A stretch of 55,930 bases of DNA from W2P13-069 sp051876105 (GCA_051876105.1 JBJEHN010000106.1:1-55930); one strand, 5' to 3'; counted from the stretch's first letter, positions 1 to 8,507 are shown. Numbers and translations are program-made. The notes: a model not told the origin generated them from the sequence alone.

Positions 1-125
1 AAAGCCTTGTTTTGGGCGGGTTAGACCACCTACCAACTGCAAGGGGGGATTTAAACGGTAACAAACTCGCCGCTTGCAGGATTGTCGCGCGGCGTTGACC
101 TGCGGGGGAAGTACCCTGAGAGCCA

Positions 126-941
126 GTGACGCACCCTCTTTTCACCAGAAAGGACGCCCCCTCTCAGATGCTCTCCCCCGCCCAAGAGACTGCACGCACC
201 CTGCCTGCCGACGCCTCCCCCACCGCACAACCCAAGACCAGCGCCCCGCTGCCCGTCTCACTCAAGGGCATGGCGCGTGCAGAAATCACCAAGCGCATGA
301 TCGTCATGTTCGTGGGCTTCTTCTGCATCTCCATGGGGGTGGCGCTGCTCACCAAGTCCAACACCGGCACCTCCGCCATCTCTGTCATCCCCTACACGGC
401 ATCCGTCCTGCTGCCCTGGCCCAGCTACGGCACCTGGGTGGGCCTCTTCAACGCGCTGCTCGTGGTGGCGCAGATCGTCTTGCTGCGCAGCAAGTGCCAG
501 CCCGTGGACATCGCCATCCAGTTCGTCTTCTGCGTGAGCTTTGGGGCCTTCGTCGACCTCTCCATGTGGATTTTGGGTGCCTACAACCCGCAGGCCTATC
601 CGCTGCGCCTGCTCACGCTCTTCGCAGGCGTGGTGATGCTGGCGCTGGGAGCCTACATCACGCTGGCCTCGCGCGTGGGCGTGGGCGCGGGCGACGGCTT
701 TGCGCGTGCCATCTGCCAGCTCACGGGGATCGACTTCGGCCTGAGCCGCATCGTGTGCGACAGCACCTGGATGGTCATTGCCGCTGCGCTCAACCTCTTC
801 TTCTTCCAAGGCTTCATCACTGTGCGCGAGGGCACCGTGGCCACCGCGCTCTTCGCTGGGCTGTTCGTCAACTTCTTCTTGCGCGTGCTCAAGCCCCTCG
901 AGTACGCCATCATCCCCGAGAACCGCCCCTCTCAGCTCTAA
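126..941 (+). CDS. YczE/YitT-like integral membrane protein
   Basis: A membrane protein of up to 271 aa with about five hydrophobic segments after a polar, Pro/Ala-rich N-terminus of about 55 residues. The first helix region ends in a Gly-Thr-Ser-Ala-Ile-Ser-Val-Ile-Pro stretch, and a later GVGAGDGFARA segment follows; both recall the YczE/YitT-type (DUF6198-like) family, whose function is not established. The start is uncertain. GTG at 126 gives the longest frame, ATG at 168 has an AGAAAGGA box 13 nt upstream, and ATG at 270 would remove the non-conserved N-terminus. It is a single-gene unit that converges on the MFS gene at 2574-1234, with a long palindrome between them. No pathway link to the neighbouring operons is visible. 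Confidence 0.7.
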   Translation: MTHPLFTRKDAPSQMLSPAQETARTLPADASPTAQPKTSAPLPVSLKGMARAEITKRMIVMFVGFFCISMGVALLTKSNTGTSAISVIPYTASVLLPWPSYGTWVGLFNALLVVAQIVLLRSKCQPVDIAIQFVFCVSFGAFVDLSMWILGAYNPQAYPLRLLTLFAGVVMLALGAYITLASRVGVGAGDGFARAICQLTGIDFGLSRIVCDSTWMVIAAALNLFFFQGFITVREGTVATALFAGLFVNFFLRVLKPLEYAIIPENRPSQL

Positions 942-990
942 GCAGCCCGCCTTCACTCATCACGAGCACAACCCCATCAGCCCCCTCACG

Positions 991-1124
991 TCTGAGTGCA
1001 GCGAGCATTAGCGGCGGAGTCGAAGGATCTCGAGCGGAGCCGCGAGACCGCTGTAATCGACTCGCTGTCTCGCGGCTTCGCTCGAGATCCTTCGACTCCG
1101 CGCCTTTGGCGCTGCGCTCAGGCT
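991..1124. repeat. Long palindromic intergenic repeat, copy 1
   Basis: The arms 1016-1048 and 1067-1099 are reverse complements with 32 of 33 positions matching, around an 18-nt loop; weaker pairing extends outward. The core word GGAGTCGAAGGATCTCGAG recurs in copies 2 and 4. It lies between two converging genes and could fold as a bidirectional terminator or mRNA-end stabiliser. Confidence 0.85.
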
Positions 1125-1172
1125 GAAAGAAGGCGTCCCACTATCCCCATTGTGGTCTAACAGCGCAAACGA

Positions 1173-1210
1173 CTGAGGGGCCGGCGAGCGCGTGGCTGCC
1201 GGCCCCTCAG
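1173..1210 (-). terminator. GC-rich stem-loop after MFS carrier 1
   Basis: Perfect 13-bp stem CTGAGGGGCCGGC (1173-1185) with GCCGGCCCCTCAG (1198-1210) and a 12-nt loop, 24 nt past the MFS stop. No T-run follows, so it may act as an RNA 3'-end protector or a factor-dependent terminator. Confidence 0.6.
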
Positions 1211-1233
1211 TGCGCTTGGCTGTGCGCGCAGCG

Positions 1234-2574
1234 CTACTTGTGGTTTTCGGGCTCGTCGCTCAAGGGCTTGTCCTTGGGCTTGGGGTTGATGAACAGCGCC
1301 GCGATGAGCATCACGACCGTGAGCGGGATGATGGTGTAGAGGCAGGCCTCCCAGTAGGTGTGGCCGGCGTCGATCATGCCGCCGTAGATGGGGCTGAAGC
1401 AGTTGCCGATGCACTGCGCGAACTGCAGCACCGCCATGCCCATGGTGGCCGCCATGGCGGACTTGTTCATGATGGTGGGCGCCAGGGGCCTCAGTCCGCC
1501 GCCGCCGATGCCGGCGCAGATGCCCATGAGGACGATGCCAATCCACACCATGGTGATGGAGCCGGTCTGGAACATCATGTAGAAGCAGAACAGGTAGATC
1601 ACGGCCACCAGGACGGGCATGATCCTCTTGAGCTTGAGGGGCAGCCTGTTGGTGATGGCACCACCAGCCGGGTTGGCTACGAGGCCGATCGTCGTGACGA
1701 CAGAGAGCCCCATGGCCGCGGCCTGCTCTGTGAAGCCCCAACCGCCGCCTTCCACAGAGGTCTGCAGGAAGGTGGGCAGGTAGGTGTTCACGATGCCCGT
1801 CTGGCCGGCGATGAACACGGCGAAGACGATGAAGAGCAGCCAGATGTCCTTGTTCTTGAGCAGCGCGATGCACTCGCCGATGTTGTTCTCGACGTTGTAG
1901 CTCGCGCCCTCGCCGCCGGGCACCTTGTAGAAGACGTTGAACAGGATCAGCGCCACGGTGGCGAAGATGATCACGAACCAGAACACGCCCTGCCAGCCGT
2001 ATGCAGCGGCAACGCTGGGGGTGACCAGCGCGTCGAGCGTGATGGAGAGCGGCACCCAGCAGCACCACAGGCCGAGCATGACGCCGCGCGTCTTATCGGG
2101 GAACCACAGGGTGATCAGCGTGGGCGCGGAGACACCCACCAGGCCGATGCCCAGGCCCTCGATGAAGCGTCCGATGTAGAGTGCGGTGATGTTGGTGCCC
2201 GCGAGTGCGGGGATGAGCCCGCCAATGATCACGCCCAGGGTGGCGATGGTGATGGTCCAGCGCAGGCCCAGCTTGCGGCATATGAACGCCGCCGGGAAGG
2301 CCAGCACGATGCCGATGAGCGAAACACAGGTCATCAGCATGCCAAAGCCGGCGCCGTCGAGCATGAAGCCGCCCTCCGGGCTGACGCCGGGCACATAGAT
2401 GAAGTACAGGGGGATGTTCACCAGCTTGAACTGGCCCAGCGGGGCCGCAAAGCTCACGAGGAAGGTGACAATCCAGATGATCCACGCATAGCGCGGAGTC
2501 TTCTCCTCAAAGCGGTTGACGTCGCTTTCAGCGTACGGGCGTGGCTGCTTGAGAGCAGCGCTGTCTTTTTCCAT
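1234..2574 (-). CDS. MFS transporter, last gene of dehydroxylase-type operon 1
   Basis: A 446-aa major facilitator carrier with 12 predicted membrane helices in the inner membrane. The segment between helices 4 and 5 carries the family signature ending LWFPDKTRG, and a loop with GICAGIGGGGLRPLAP precedes the last helices. The start is set at ATG 2574 (MEKDSAALKQ) because the paralogue at 9922-8582 begins identically and an AAGGTGA box precedes it; an in-frame ATG 9 nt upstream is less likely. It is the fifth gene of a minus-strand operon (catalytic molybdoprotein, ferredoxin subunit, two small Cys proteins, carrier). By position it should import the enzyme's aromatic substrate or export the product. 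It is very close in sequence to carrier 2 and unlike carrier 3. Confidence 0.9.
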   Translation of the reverse strand: MEKDSAALKQPRPYAESDVNRFEEKTPRYAWIIWIVTFLVSFAAPLGQFKLVNIPLYFIYVPGVSPEGGFMLDGAGFGMLMTCVSLIGIVLAFPAAFICRKLGLRWTITIATLGVIIGGLIPALAGTNITALYIGRFIEGLGIGLVGVSAPTLITLWFPDKTRGVMLGLWCCWVPLSITLDALVTPSVAAAYGWQGVFWFVIIFATVALILFNVFYKVPGGEGASYNVENNIGECIALLKNKDIWLLFIVFAVFIAGQTGIVNTYLPTFLQTSVEGGGWGFTEQAAAMGLSVVTTIGLVANPAGGAITNRLPLKLKRIMPVLVAVIYLFCFYMMFQTGSITMVWIGIVLMGICAGIGGGGLRPLAPTIMNKSAMAATMGMAVLQFAQCIGNCFSPIYGGMIDAGHTYWEACLYTIIPLTVVMLIAALFINPKPKDKPLSDEPENHK

Positions 2575-2620
2575 TAGTCTCACCTTCTCTAGAAAACTCC
2601 AGATACAGCGTGCCGAGGAA

Positions 2621-2639
2621 CCGCCCCCGCCAGGGGCGG
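2621..2639 (-). other. Intra-operon stem-loop before MFS carrier 1
   Basis: Seven-bp all-GC stem CCGCCCC (2621-2627) with GGGGCGG (2633-2639), 5-nt loop, in the 84-nt gap between the 117-aa gene and the carrier. No T-run is present; it is one of a series of such hairpins in these operons. Confidence 0.5.
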
Positions 2640-2658
2640 CGATGCAGTGAGCTGCATG

Positions 2659-3012
2659 CTACTGCGCGGGGATCTGCCTGACGGACCAGAGCATGGGGTC
2701 GCATGCGCGCCCGGTGCCGCAACCGCAGCGCACCGTGGGCTCTACGACCTTCGCCCAGTAGTTCTTGTCTGTCTGGTAGACCCATTGGATCTCGTCGAGG
2801 GTGCCGGTGATTGTGTACCACCACTCCATGCTGGGGCCGTACGGCGTGAAGCGCCCGTCTGTTGCGGACTCGCCGCAGCGGGTGCAGTAGATCTCAACCG
2901 CGCCCTCCCCTTCCGGCTTCTTGCGCTTGAGGGAGTTCTCCGGCGCCACCGCCTCCTCTGCAGGGATCGACGGCTCGACTTCCACTGGCTTGATCTCTTC
3001 CTTGTTGATCAT
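2659..3012 (-). CDS. Cysteine-containing accessory protein of operon 1 (unknown family)
   Basis: A 117-aa soluble protein not recognised from any family. The N-terminal 35 residues are polar and Glu/Pro/Lys-rich, probably disordered. A CTRC pair follows at about residue 43, then an aromatic-rich central part (EWWYTITG...YWAKVVEP), and a second Cys set CGCGTGRAC near the C-terminus. Four to five Cys in two clusters could bind zinc or an Fe-S centre. The ATG overlaps the stop of the preceding zinc-ribbon gene (ATGA at 3012-3009), so the two are probably translationally coupled and work together. Its place between the ferredoxin subunit and the carrier suggests an accessory role in maturation or substrate delivery; that is inference. 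Confidence 0.65.
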   Translation of the reverse strand: MINKEEIKPVEVEPSIPAEEAVAPENSLKRKKPEGEGAVEIYCTRCGESATDGRFTPYGPSMEWWYTITGTLDEIQWVYQTDKNYWAKVVEPTVRCGCGTGRACDPMLWSVRQIPAQ

Positions 3013-3260
3013 GGGTGCTCCCCCTTGCTCGATCCTTCAGACTCGCTGCGCGCGGCCACCGCACAGTGCTTGCTGCGATGCGCGCCCTGTTGCGCACCCG
3101 GGGGCCGCGGGATCCGCGCCCCGCAGGCGCTGCAGCGCTCTGCATCCTCTCCATTGAGCTGCCCGCAGACGGGGCAGCTCCCAGAGGCGTTGAGGGGGCG
3201 GGGCTCCACCTTGCCGCACAGGCCGCAGCGCACGCACACGCGGGTGTATCCGCCGCACAT
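3009..3260 (-). CDS. Small double zinc-ribbon protein
   Basis: An 83-aa protein with three CxxC-type knuckles in its first 50 residues (CVRCGLC, CPVCGQ, CSACG), typical of one or two zinc ribbons, followed by a basic/polar tail without obvious fold. A GGAAGGGAGG box precedes the ATG. Its stop codon overlaps the start of the next gene by 4 nt. Zinc ribbons of this type mediate protein or nucleic-acid contacts; here the operon context (molybdoenzyme, ferredoxin) suggests an assembly or scaffold role, but no partner can be named from sequence alone. Confidence 0.65.
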   Translation of the reverse strand: MCGGYTRVCVRCGLCGKVEPRPLNASGSCPVCGQLNGEDAERCSACGARIPRPPGAQQGAHRSKHCAVAARSESEGSSKGEHP

Positions 3261-3308
3261 GAGCCTCGCCTCCCTTCCTCACACTCTTCGCCTTGCTTGT
3301 GCGAGGCG

Positions 3309-3334
3309 GGGGCTCTCGTTGAGCTGAGAGCCCC
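3309..3334 (-). other. Intra-operon stem-loop after ferredoxin subunit 1
   Basis: Nine-bp perfect stem GGGGCTCTC (3309-3317) with GAGAGCCCC (3326-3334), 8-nt loop, in the 103-nt gap between the ferredoxin subunit and the zinc-ribbon gene. It may protect the upstream catalytic-subunit mRNA. Confidence 0.5.
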
Positions 3335-3363
3335 ACCTGCTGTCAAGAAAAGCGTGAACCTAG

Positions 3364-3723
3364 CTACTCAGCCGTGCCGGCCTTGGGCACGAAGAGCACG
3401 TGCTTGGTGGTTGCGGTGGCCAGCTTGGCGGCCAGCTCCTCAACCGGGCCATACTCCATACACAGCGACTGGCAGTGCTTGACGCATGTGGGCTTCTGGC
3501 CCTTCTCAAGGCGCTTGGCGCAGAGGTCGCACTCGTCCGTGGGGACGGGCACCGTGTCGAGCTGCCAGCTCTTCTTGTCGATCTGCCAGGGGCCCACTGT
3601 GGCCATCTTGATGCCGTAGCGCCCGATGGGGATGTCGTGCTCCACCGAGCAGGCCATCTCGCAGGTGCCGCAGCCAGTGCAGTACTCGTAGTTGATGAGG
3701 AGTCCGTAAGCCTTCTGTGCCAT
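3364..3723 (-). CDS. Ferredoxin-type electron-transfer subunit 1
   Basis: A 119-aa iron-sulfur subunit. Cys15-x2-Cys18-x2-Cys21-x3-Cys25 forms one [4Fe-4S] site; Cys65-x2-Cys68 with Cys80-x3-Cys84 (and a spare Cys88) forms a second. This two-cluster layout is much shorter than DmsB (four clusters) and resembles the small subunit of the pyrogallol transhydroxylase / catechol dehydroxylase type. There is no signal peptide, so it is cytosolic. The ATG lies 2 nt after the catalytic-subunit stop (TAA at 3728-3726), so the two are translationally coupled. Likely role: delivering electrons to the molybdenum subunit. The frame is open upstream to 3888, but the longer version has no family match and runs inside the catalytic gene. 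Confidence 0.9.
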   Translation of the reverse strand: MAQKAYGLLINYEYCTGCGTCEMACSVEHDIPIGRYGIKMATVGPWQIDKKSWQLDTVPVPTDECDLCAKRLEKGQKPTCVKHCQSLCMEYGPVEELAAKLATATTKHVLFVPKAGTAE

Positions 3724-3725
3724 GG

Positions 3726-6137
3726 TTAGGCCTCCATTTCTGCTTCGAGGGTGAAGTTGCGGAAGCTGCCCTCGGCAAAGCGGTCCTTGGGCTGTGCGGG
3801 CTCGGGCAGGGGGATCTCCTCCGGCGTGCACTTGTAGACCTTGCACAGGTAGCACTTGCTCTGGTTGCCAAAGCCGGTGTCGCCGCACTCAGAGGGCAGG
3901 CAGACGTTGATGTTGCGGGCATAGGTGGCAAAGCAGCCCTCGCCCTGATCCTCGGGGTCGGCCTCGGGGAACCACCAGCCGTGGTCGGCCTGCACCACGC
4001 GCGGGTCGACGATAGGCGTGACGCGCGCAACCTCGCGGCAGCGGCCGATGGGGCTCTCGATCCAGCACCAGTCGCCGTCCTCGATGCCCAGCTCGCGAGC
4101 CTTGTCCGGGTGGATCTCGAACTGCGGCTGCGGGAGCCTGGAGCGCAGGCGGCTCATCTGGCGGTGCTCAGAGTGGAACGACTCGTAGTGGCGAGCACCG
4201 GTGGTGAGCACCAGCGGGTACTCCTTGTAGAGCTCGGGCTGGCTGTAGGGGCTCATGGGCGGCTCGGCGAAGTACGGCAGCGGCTTCTGGCCCCAGGCTG
4301 CCAGCAGCGTGGACCACAGCTCGATGCGGCCCGTGGGGGTGTTGAAGCCCAGCTGGCCGTCCGGGCGCTGCTCGCCCTTCTCGTACTTGCGGTAGTGGAA
4401 CTCGGGGTAGATCCAGTTGAGCTTGCGGCTCTGGTCGTAGGTGATGCCGGCTTCCTCGATGAGGTAGGAGAAGTACTCCTCCAGCGTCTCGCCCGGCCAG
4501 AGATCCTTGTTCCAGCGGCGGCCCAGCTCCCAGTTGATCTGGAAGTCGTCCTTGGACTCGCCCATGGGCTCGCAAGCCTTGTTGGTGTTCTGGATGTAGT
4601 ACCACACGGAGCGCAGACCCTCGCGCTCGGGGTAGAAGCACAGCGGCAGGACCACGTCGCAGTTGGCCATGAGGGTCGGGGTCATGAAGCAGTCGACGCC
4701 CACGACGAACTCGCAGTTCTTGAGGCCCTTCTCAACGCGGGGCTCGGGGTCCTGGGCGCAGCAGGCCAGCGGGTTGGTGGACTGGATCCACGCGGCGCGG
4801 ATCTTGAACGGGCGCCCGGTGACGAGCTGGTCGATCATGGAGTCCGCCTGGCACTGGACCATGCCGGAGTTGGTGATCATCTCGTAGTTGGAGCCGATGC
4901 GCTCCTTCTCCTGGATCGGAGTGAAGACCTCGCGGGGATCAGGCGGAAGCCAGACCTCGGTGTTGTACGGGTCGTGGACGGTGATCATGCCGCCGGGGAT
5001 GTCGATCTGGCCGGTGATGCACCACAGGTTGCACAGCGCCTGGGAGGCGGTGACGCACTGGAGGTTCATGTCGATGGCCAGGCCCCACTGCACTGCCGTG
5101 GGCTTCTCTGCCATGTACTCGGCAGCGGCGATGATGTCTTCCTTGTCCAGCCAGGTGACCTCTGCTGCCCACTCGAGGTTGTAAGGCTCGCAGGCCTCCT
5201 TATACTCGTCGAAGCCGTAGCACCACTTGTCGACGAAGTCGTGGTCGTAGAGGTCGTTCTCCATGATGTACTTGCCCATGGCCAGGGCGAGCATGGAGTC
5301 TGTACCCGGGCGGATCTGCAGCCAGAGGTCGGCCTTTGCGGCCAGCCAGGTCAGGCGCGGGTCGACCACGATGAGCTTGGAGCCGCGCTTCATGCAGTCG
5401 ACGATCCAGTGGCCCAGGTTGCCGTCTGCGTTGGCGATCAGCGGGTTGTTGCCCCAGACGAAGATGTTCTTGGGGGCCACCCACTCGGGGTTGTCGTAGC
5501 GGTCCGGGAACTGCATGGAGAAGTCAGGGCAGGTGTAGCAGCCCTGGATGGTGTTGGCTGCGGCCACGCGGGGCACGTAGCAGGCGTTGCCGGAGTGGAA
5601 GTACGAGTACTGGATGGAGCCCAGCGCATAGCCCAGGCGGGCGTTGATGGGCGGAGTCACGCGGCCGGTGCCGGATGCGAAGATGATCGACTTTCCGCCG
5701 TACTCGTCGCGGATCTTGGTGAACTTCTCGTCGATCATGTCGTAGGCCTCATCCCAGGTGATGCGCTCCCACTTGTCCGCCTTACCGCGGTCCTTGGGGT
5801 CGCGCTTCATGGGGTAGAGCAGGCGGTCGGGGTGGTAGAGCGCCTCGGCCACGTCCAGGCAGCGCATGCACAGGCGGCCCTGATAGTAGGGATTCTCCTC
5901 GTCGCCCTCGACCTTGATGAACTTGCCCGTCTCCTTGTCTGTGTAGACGATGACGCCGCAGCCGTCGTGGCATCCCGGGGCAGACCAAGCGGCAGATCGG
6001 GTGCAGACCATGCCGTCTTCCTCCCACTGATACGGGAGGTCGCCGCCGGTGTACATGACCGGGGGCTCATTGAAGAAGGTGGGGCGCATGCCCTTCGATT
6101 CGTCGCTGTCGTGGGGAATGTCAATTCTCAGAGTCAT
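3726..6137 (-). CDS. Molybdopterin-dependent catalytic subunit 1 (catechol dehydroxylase-like)
   Basis: An 803-aa DMSO reductase-family subunit that should bind a bis-pyranopterin molybdenum cofactor. The N-terminal Cys set is Cys56-x3-Cys60 and Cys90-x2-Cys93, different from the usual CxxCxxxC...C set. Cys186 in a GNACYVPR segment is conserved in all three paralogues and is the candidate Mo ligand. Later landmarks shared with the paralogues are HSEHRQM and HGWWFPE in the C-terminal cofactor-binding domain. There is no Tat signal, so it is cytosolic. The family reaction is reductive removal or transfer of an aromatic hydroxyl; the substrate cannot be read from the sequence. It is the first gene of operon 1, with an operator-like motif 200 nt upstream. 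ATG 6137 follows AGAGAGGGAGAG. Confidence 0.9.
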   Translation of the reverse strand: MTLRIDIPHDSDESKGMRPTFFNEPPVMYTGGDLPYQWEEDGMVCTRSAAWSAPGCHDGCGVIVYTDKETGKFIKVEGDEENPYYQGRLCMRCLDVAEALYHPDRLLYPMKRDPKDRGKADKWERITWDEAYDMIDEKFTKIRDEYGGKSIIFASGTGRVTPPINARLGYALGSIQYSYFHSGNACYVPRVAAANTIQGCYTCPDFSMQFPDRYDNPEWVAPKNIFVWGNNPLIANADGNLGHWIVDCMKRGSKLIVVDPRLTWLAAKADLWLQIRPGTDSMLALAMGKYIMENDLYDHDFVDKWCYGFDEYKEACEPYNLEWAAEVTWLDKEDIIAAAEYMAEKPTAVQWGLAIDMNLQCVTASQALCNLWCITGQIDIPGGMITVHDPYNTEVWLPPDPREVFTPIQEKERIGSNYEMITNSGMVQCQADSMIDQLVTGRPFKIRAAWIQSTNPLACCAQDPEPRVEKGLKNCEFVVGVDCFMTPTLMANCDVVLPLCFYPEREGLRSVWYYIQNTNKACEPMGESKDDFQINWELGRRWNKDLWPGETLEEYFSYLIEEAGITYDQSRKLNWIYPEFHYRKYEKGEQRPDGQLGFNTPTGRIELWSTLLAAWGQKPLPYFAEPPMSPYSQPELYKEYPLVLTTGARHYESFHSEHRQMSRLRSRLPQPQFEIHPDKARELGIEDGDWCWIESPIGRCREVARVTPIVDPRVVQADHGWWFPEADPEDQGEGCFATYARNINVCLPSECGDTGFGNQSKCYLCKVYKCTPEEIPLPEPAQPKDRFAEGSFRNFTLEAEMEA

Positions 6138-6301
6138 ATGGAATCACTCTCCCTCTCTTTGTGCGTTCCCTCAAAAGCTCTCTCACCGAGGCAGGCCCTG
6201 GGGGTGGCCGCTCCTCCTTCCTGCGAGCCCCGCTGGCACCTGCCGGCTGTTCGGTGACCCCAACATAGGGCGCGCTCACTCAAGCTGCTTGGGCACAGGA
6301 G

Positions 6302-6321
6302 TTCCATTTGCAAGATTGGAA
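6302..6321. promoter_or_regulatory. Inverted repeat in leader of operon 1
   Basis: TTCCA at 6302-6306 mirrors TGGAA at 6317-6321 around 10 nt, between the operator-like motif and catalytic subunit 1. It could be a second regulator site; I see no equivalent in operons 2 and 3. Confidence 0.35.
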
Positions 6322-6336
6322 CGCTGAGAACCGCCC

Positions 6337-6373
6337 CTCATACGCCGCGTACCATGGTTTGAGCTCGGCAAAC
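6337..6373 (-). promoter_or_regulatory. Operator-like motif upstream of operon 1
   Basis: Read on the minus strand: GTTTGCCGAGCTCA, then a segment with GGTACGC and GCGTATGAG half-sites. It ends 200 nt upstream of the catalytic-subunit start, as in operons 2 and 3. A binding site for the LuxR regulator whose stop is only 33 nt away is the obvious guess. Confidence 0.6.
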
Positions 6374-6405
6374 GCCTCCAGTGGGACGTCCGGCCCAAAC
6401 GAGGA

Positions 6406-7839
6406 CTAGATCTGGTCGAGGAGGGAGAGGAGCTCTTGCTGAGAGTGGACATTGGCCTGGCGGTAGAGGTTTGAGAGGTGCGTCTTGGTGGTGCTCTCGC
6501 TGATGAAGAGCTTCTCGGCTATGGCCTTTGCGTTGCGGCCCTGTGCCGCGTAGGAGAGGACCTCAGTCTCGCGCGGGGAGAGCTTGTAGCGCTTGGCCAG
6601 CTTGGCGCAGCGTTCTTCGATCGTGCTCTCGCGCGTGATCGCCGGGGGTTGCGCAGCAAAGGTGATGGTGCGGTAGCCCGGGGTCTCGACCTCCTGGTTG
6701 AAGGGCAGGAAGAACAGCGAGGCGAGGATGAAGGCCGCCACCACGGCGAGCGTGAGATAGAGCGTGGCGCTTGCGGCGGCGAGGTAGGCCACTAGCGTTC
6801 CCAAGAGCAGACCGCACGCAAAGCCGATGTTGGCCGCGAGCTTGCCGCGCGTGGAGGTGTAGAGGACAGAAAACTCGTTGCTTGCCGCCAGAGCCGCTAG
6901 GCAACCGCAGTGGATCGTGCGGAAGAGGAACCAGTACACCACAACCGCCCCCAGAGCGAGCACCTGCACCCCCTGCGAGGGGGCCAAGCTCAGCAGCAAC
7001 GCGCACGAGACAACGGCCGCAAAGAGACGCAGCGCCCCGGAGAACAGCAGCGTGCGGCGATTGCCCATGAGGGCAGAGACCGCGGCGTCCATGAGGATGG
7101 CGGCCGCACCCGCCCCCAGCACCGCCACTCCGCCCGCTTGGTAAAGAAGGATGAAGGCAAAGCCGAACGCCACGTTGAGCACGGCGCTCACGATGTCCAG
7201 GTGGACGGTGCCGCGGAAGAACTCCGCCGCCGGTGAAGCCTGCTTGTCTGGCACAGGGCGGCGGCGCGGGGTGATGAACATCACCAACAGCATGCTGCAC
7301 ACGAGCATCAGCTCGCACACAATGCCCAGCGCCAACTTGGGCAGCAGGGCCGTGCAGGCGATGAAGAGCACGCCGCCGATGCAGAAGATCACCGCATGGG
7401 CAAACTGGTTGTGGCACAACCCGCCGTGCACTGTGAAGTCGTCCCAAAGCATGAAGCCCATGGCGATTGAAACGCCGGCGCACAGCAGCCCGCCGTACGC
7501 CAGAGGCAACGGCAAGGGCACCGCCAAGGCATCGAGCACAATGAGCAGGGGCGAGATCGATCCGGGGATGAGGCTTGCCAGGAAGAAGAAGCGGGTGTGG
7601 CCCAGCGCCACGCTGTTGCGGTGCCTGAACCACAGCAGTAGCGCCTGGGTCCCCACGATGCTCCCCAAGAAGAATGCGGCCTGGCCCAGGTGGGCGGCAA
7701 CAAAGTCCGCCCCAACCGGCAACTCGATGAACGCCCCGAAGAAGGCCACCAGGTAGTAGCCGTAATACAGGCAGAAGCCCACTACAACGGTGAGCTGCAT
7801 AAAGCCCAGCCTCTTTGTCTCCACGAAACCCTCCCTCAC
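6406..7839 (-). CDS. LuxR-family regulator with 12-helix membrane domain (1)
   Basis: A 477-aa regulator. Residues about 10-390 form around 12 hydrophobic helices resembling an MFS-like sensor; residues about 405-475 are a GerE/LuxR helix-turn-helix with LSPRETEVLSYAAQGRNAKAIAEKL followed by the recognition helix around STTKTHLSNLY. There is no receiver domain. In Eggerthellaceae such membrane LuxR proteins typically sit next to aromatic-dehydroxylating molybdoenzymes and respond to their substrate (family knowledge). Here it lies just upstream of operon 1 and shares the strand. The start at ATG 7839 is the first in frame. A long palindrome occupies its upstream gap, so a promoter was not identified. 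It may be cotranscribed from the small membrane gene at 8324. Confidence 0.85.
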   Translation of the reverse strand: MREGFVETKRLGFMQLTVVVGFCLYYGYYLVAFFGAFIELPVGADFVAAHLGQAAFFLGSIVGTQALLLWFRHRNSVALGHTRFFFLASLIPGSISPLLIVLDALAVPLPLPLAYGGLLCAGVSIAMGFMLWDDFTVHGGLCHNQFAHAVIFCIGGVLFIACTALLPKLALGIVCELMLVCSMLLVMFITPRRRPVPDKQASPAAEFFRGTVHLDIVSAVLNVAFGFAFILLYQAGGVAVLGAGAAAILMDAAVSALMGNRRTLLFSGALRLFAAVVSCALLLSLAPSQGVQVLALGAVVVYWFLFRTIHCGCLAALAASNEFSVLYTSTRGKLAANIGFACGLLLGTLVAYLAAASATLYLTLAVVAAFILASLFFLPFNQEVETPGYRTITFAAQPPAITRESTIEERCAKLAKRYKLSPRETEVLSYAAQGRNAKAIAEKLFISESTTKTHLSNLYRQANVHSQQELLSLLDQI

Positions 7840-7917
7840 GATGCAGAACGCAGCGAGCGTCAGGCCCCTCTCCCGTCATCCTGATCGCAGCGAGCGCAAG
7901 CGAGCGTCACCCCTCAC

Positions 7918-8060
7918 GTCATCCTGATCGCAGCAAGCGTTAGCGAGCGGAGTCGAAGGATCTCGAGTTGAGCGGCGAGACCTCAGAAATCGACTCACTG
8001 TCTAGTGACTCAATTGGAGATCCTTCGACTCCGCGCCTTCGGCGCTCCGCTCAGGATGAC
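7918..8060. repeat. Long palindromic intergenic repeat, copy 2
   Basis: Starts GTCATCCTGATCG and ends CGCTCAGGATGAC, with the inner words GGAGTCGAAGGATCTC and GAGATCCTTCGACTCC as arms. A partial duplicate of the left end (7875-7906) precedes it. It fills most of the 278-nt gap between the small membrane gene and LuxR 1, downstream of the former's 3' end. Confidence 0.85.
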
Positions 8061-8117
8061 GGGAGAGAGCGGGACCAGGGCGCGGGCGGCTGCACGCGCC
8101 ACGCGCTGCACGGTGGT

Positions 8118-8324
8118 CTAGGCAGCCCCCATCTTGAGGTACGCGGCAACCGCCACCACAGCCACCAGCGCCACCGGCCACAGGAACTGCATGAGCTTGC
8201 CCTTGTCGACCACAATGGTCGACTTGCCCAGGTGCTCGGGGTCGATGTTGGTTTGGGGCTCGGCCTTTTCCCTGCGCGGGGCAGCCGCCTGCGCCGGGGT
8301 CATCTTGGTGCGCTTCCTCGTCAT
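8118..8324 (-). CDS. Small single-helix membrane protein
   Basis: A 68-aa protein: a basic, Lys/Arg-rich first 25 residues, a polar middle, and one C-terminal hydrophobic helix (about residues 48-65, FLWPVALVAVVAVAAYL), so a tail-anchored topology with a cytosolic N-terminus. ATG 8324 is chosen because AAAGGAG precedes it; an upstream in-frame start at 8363 would add 13 residues. No family was recognised. It is separated from operon 2 by a strong terminator and has its own copy of the operator-like motif 80 nt upstream, so it probably belongs to the same regulon and may lead transcription into LuxR 1. Confidence 0.6.
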   Translation of the reverse strand: MTRKRTKMTPAQAAAPRREKAEPQTNIDPEHLGKSTIVVDKGKLMQFLWPVALVAVVAVAAYLKMGAA

Positions 8325-8401
8325 CGCACGCTCCTTTCCTCGATACCCCGATTCTTCACGCAAACCCAGCTGTGAACATCCCCCACACCATATGCATATG
8401 C

Positions 8402-8424
8402 GGCCTCATCATCCTAGTATGAGC
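8402..8424 (-). promoter_or_regulatory. Operator-like motif upstream of small membrane gene
   Basis: On the minus strand GGCTCATAC and GATGAGGCC half-sites lie 5 nt apart, a near match to the palindrome before operon 3. It lies between the operon 2 terminator and the start at 8324. Confidence 0.5.
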
Positions 8425-8461
8425 CCCTTGACCTGCGCTTTTACCCCAGTGCTAGTACGCA

Positions 8462-8507
8462 GAAAAAACGGCAGGGCCGGCTTGTGGTTAGAGGGGGCCG
8501 GCCCTGC
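8462..8507 (-). terminator. Rho-independent terminator of operon 2
   Basis: Perfect 11-bp stem GCAGGGCCGGC (8471-8481) with GCCGGCCCTGC (8497-8507), followed on the minus strand by CG and six T residues. A clear intrinsic terminator 75 nt past the MFS carrier 2 stop. Confidence 0.85.

Noticed and set aside
1192..2577. 461-codon plus-strand frame opposite MFS carrier 1
   Set aside because: The minus-strand frame encodes a full 12-helix carrier; the plus-strand reading is His/Glu/Asp-rich, typical of an antisense shadow.
3717..6257. 846-codon open frame on the plus strand opposite catalytic subunit 1
   Set aside because: It mirrors the codon periodicity of the real minus-strand gene, is Val/Leu/Ala/His-rich without any family motif, and has no ribosome site. 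The same holds for the long antisense frames at 11172-13649 and 19843-22254.
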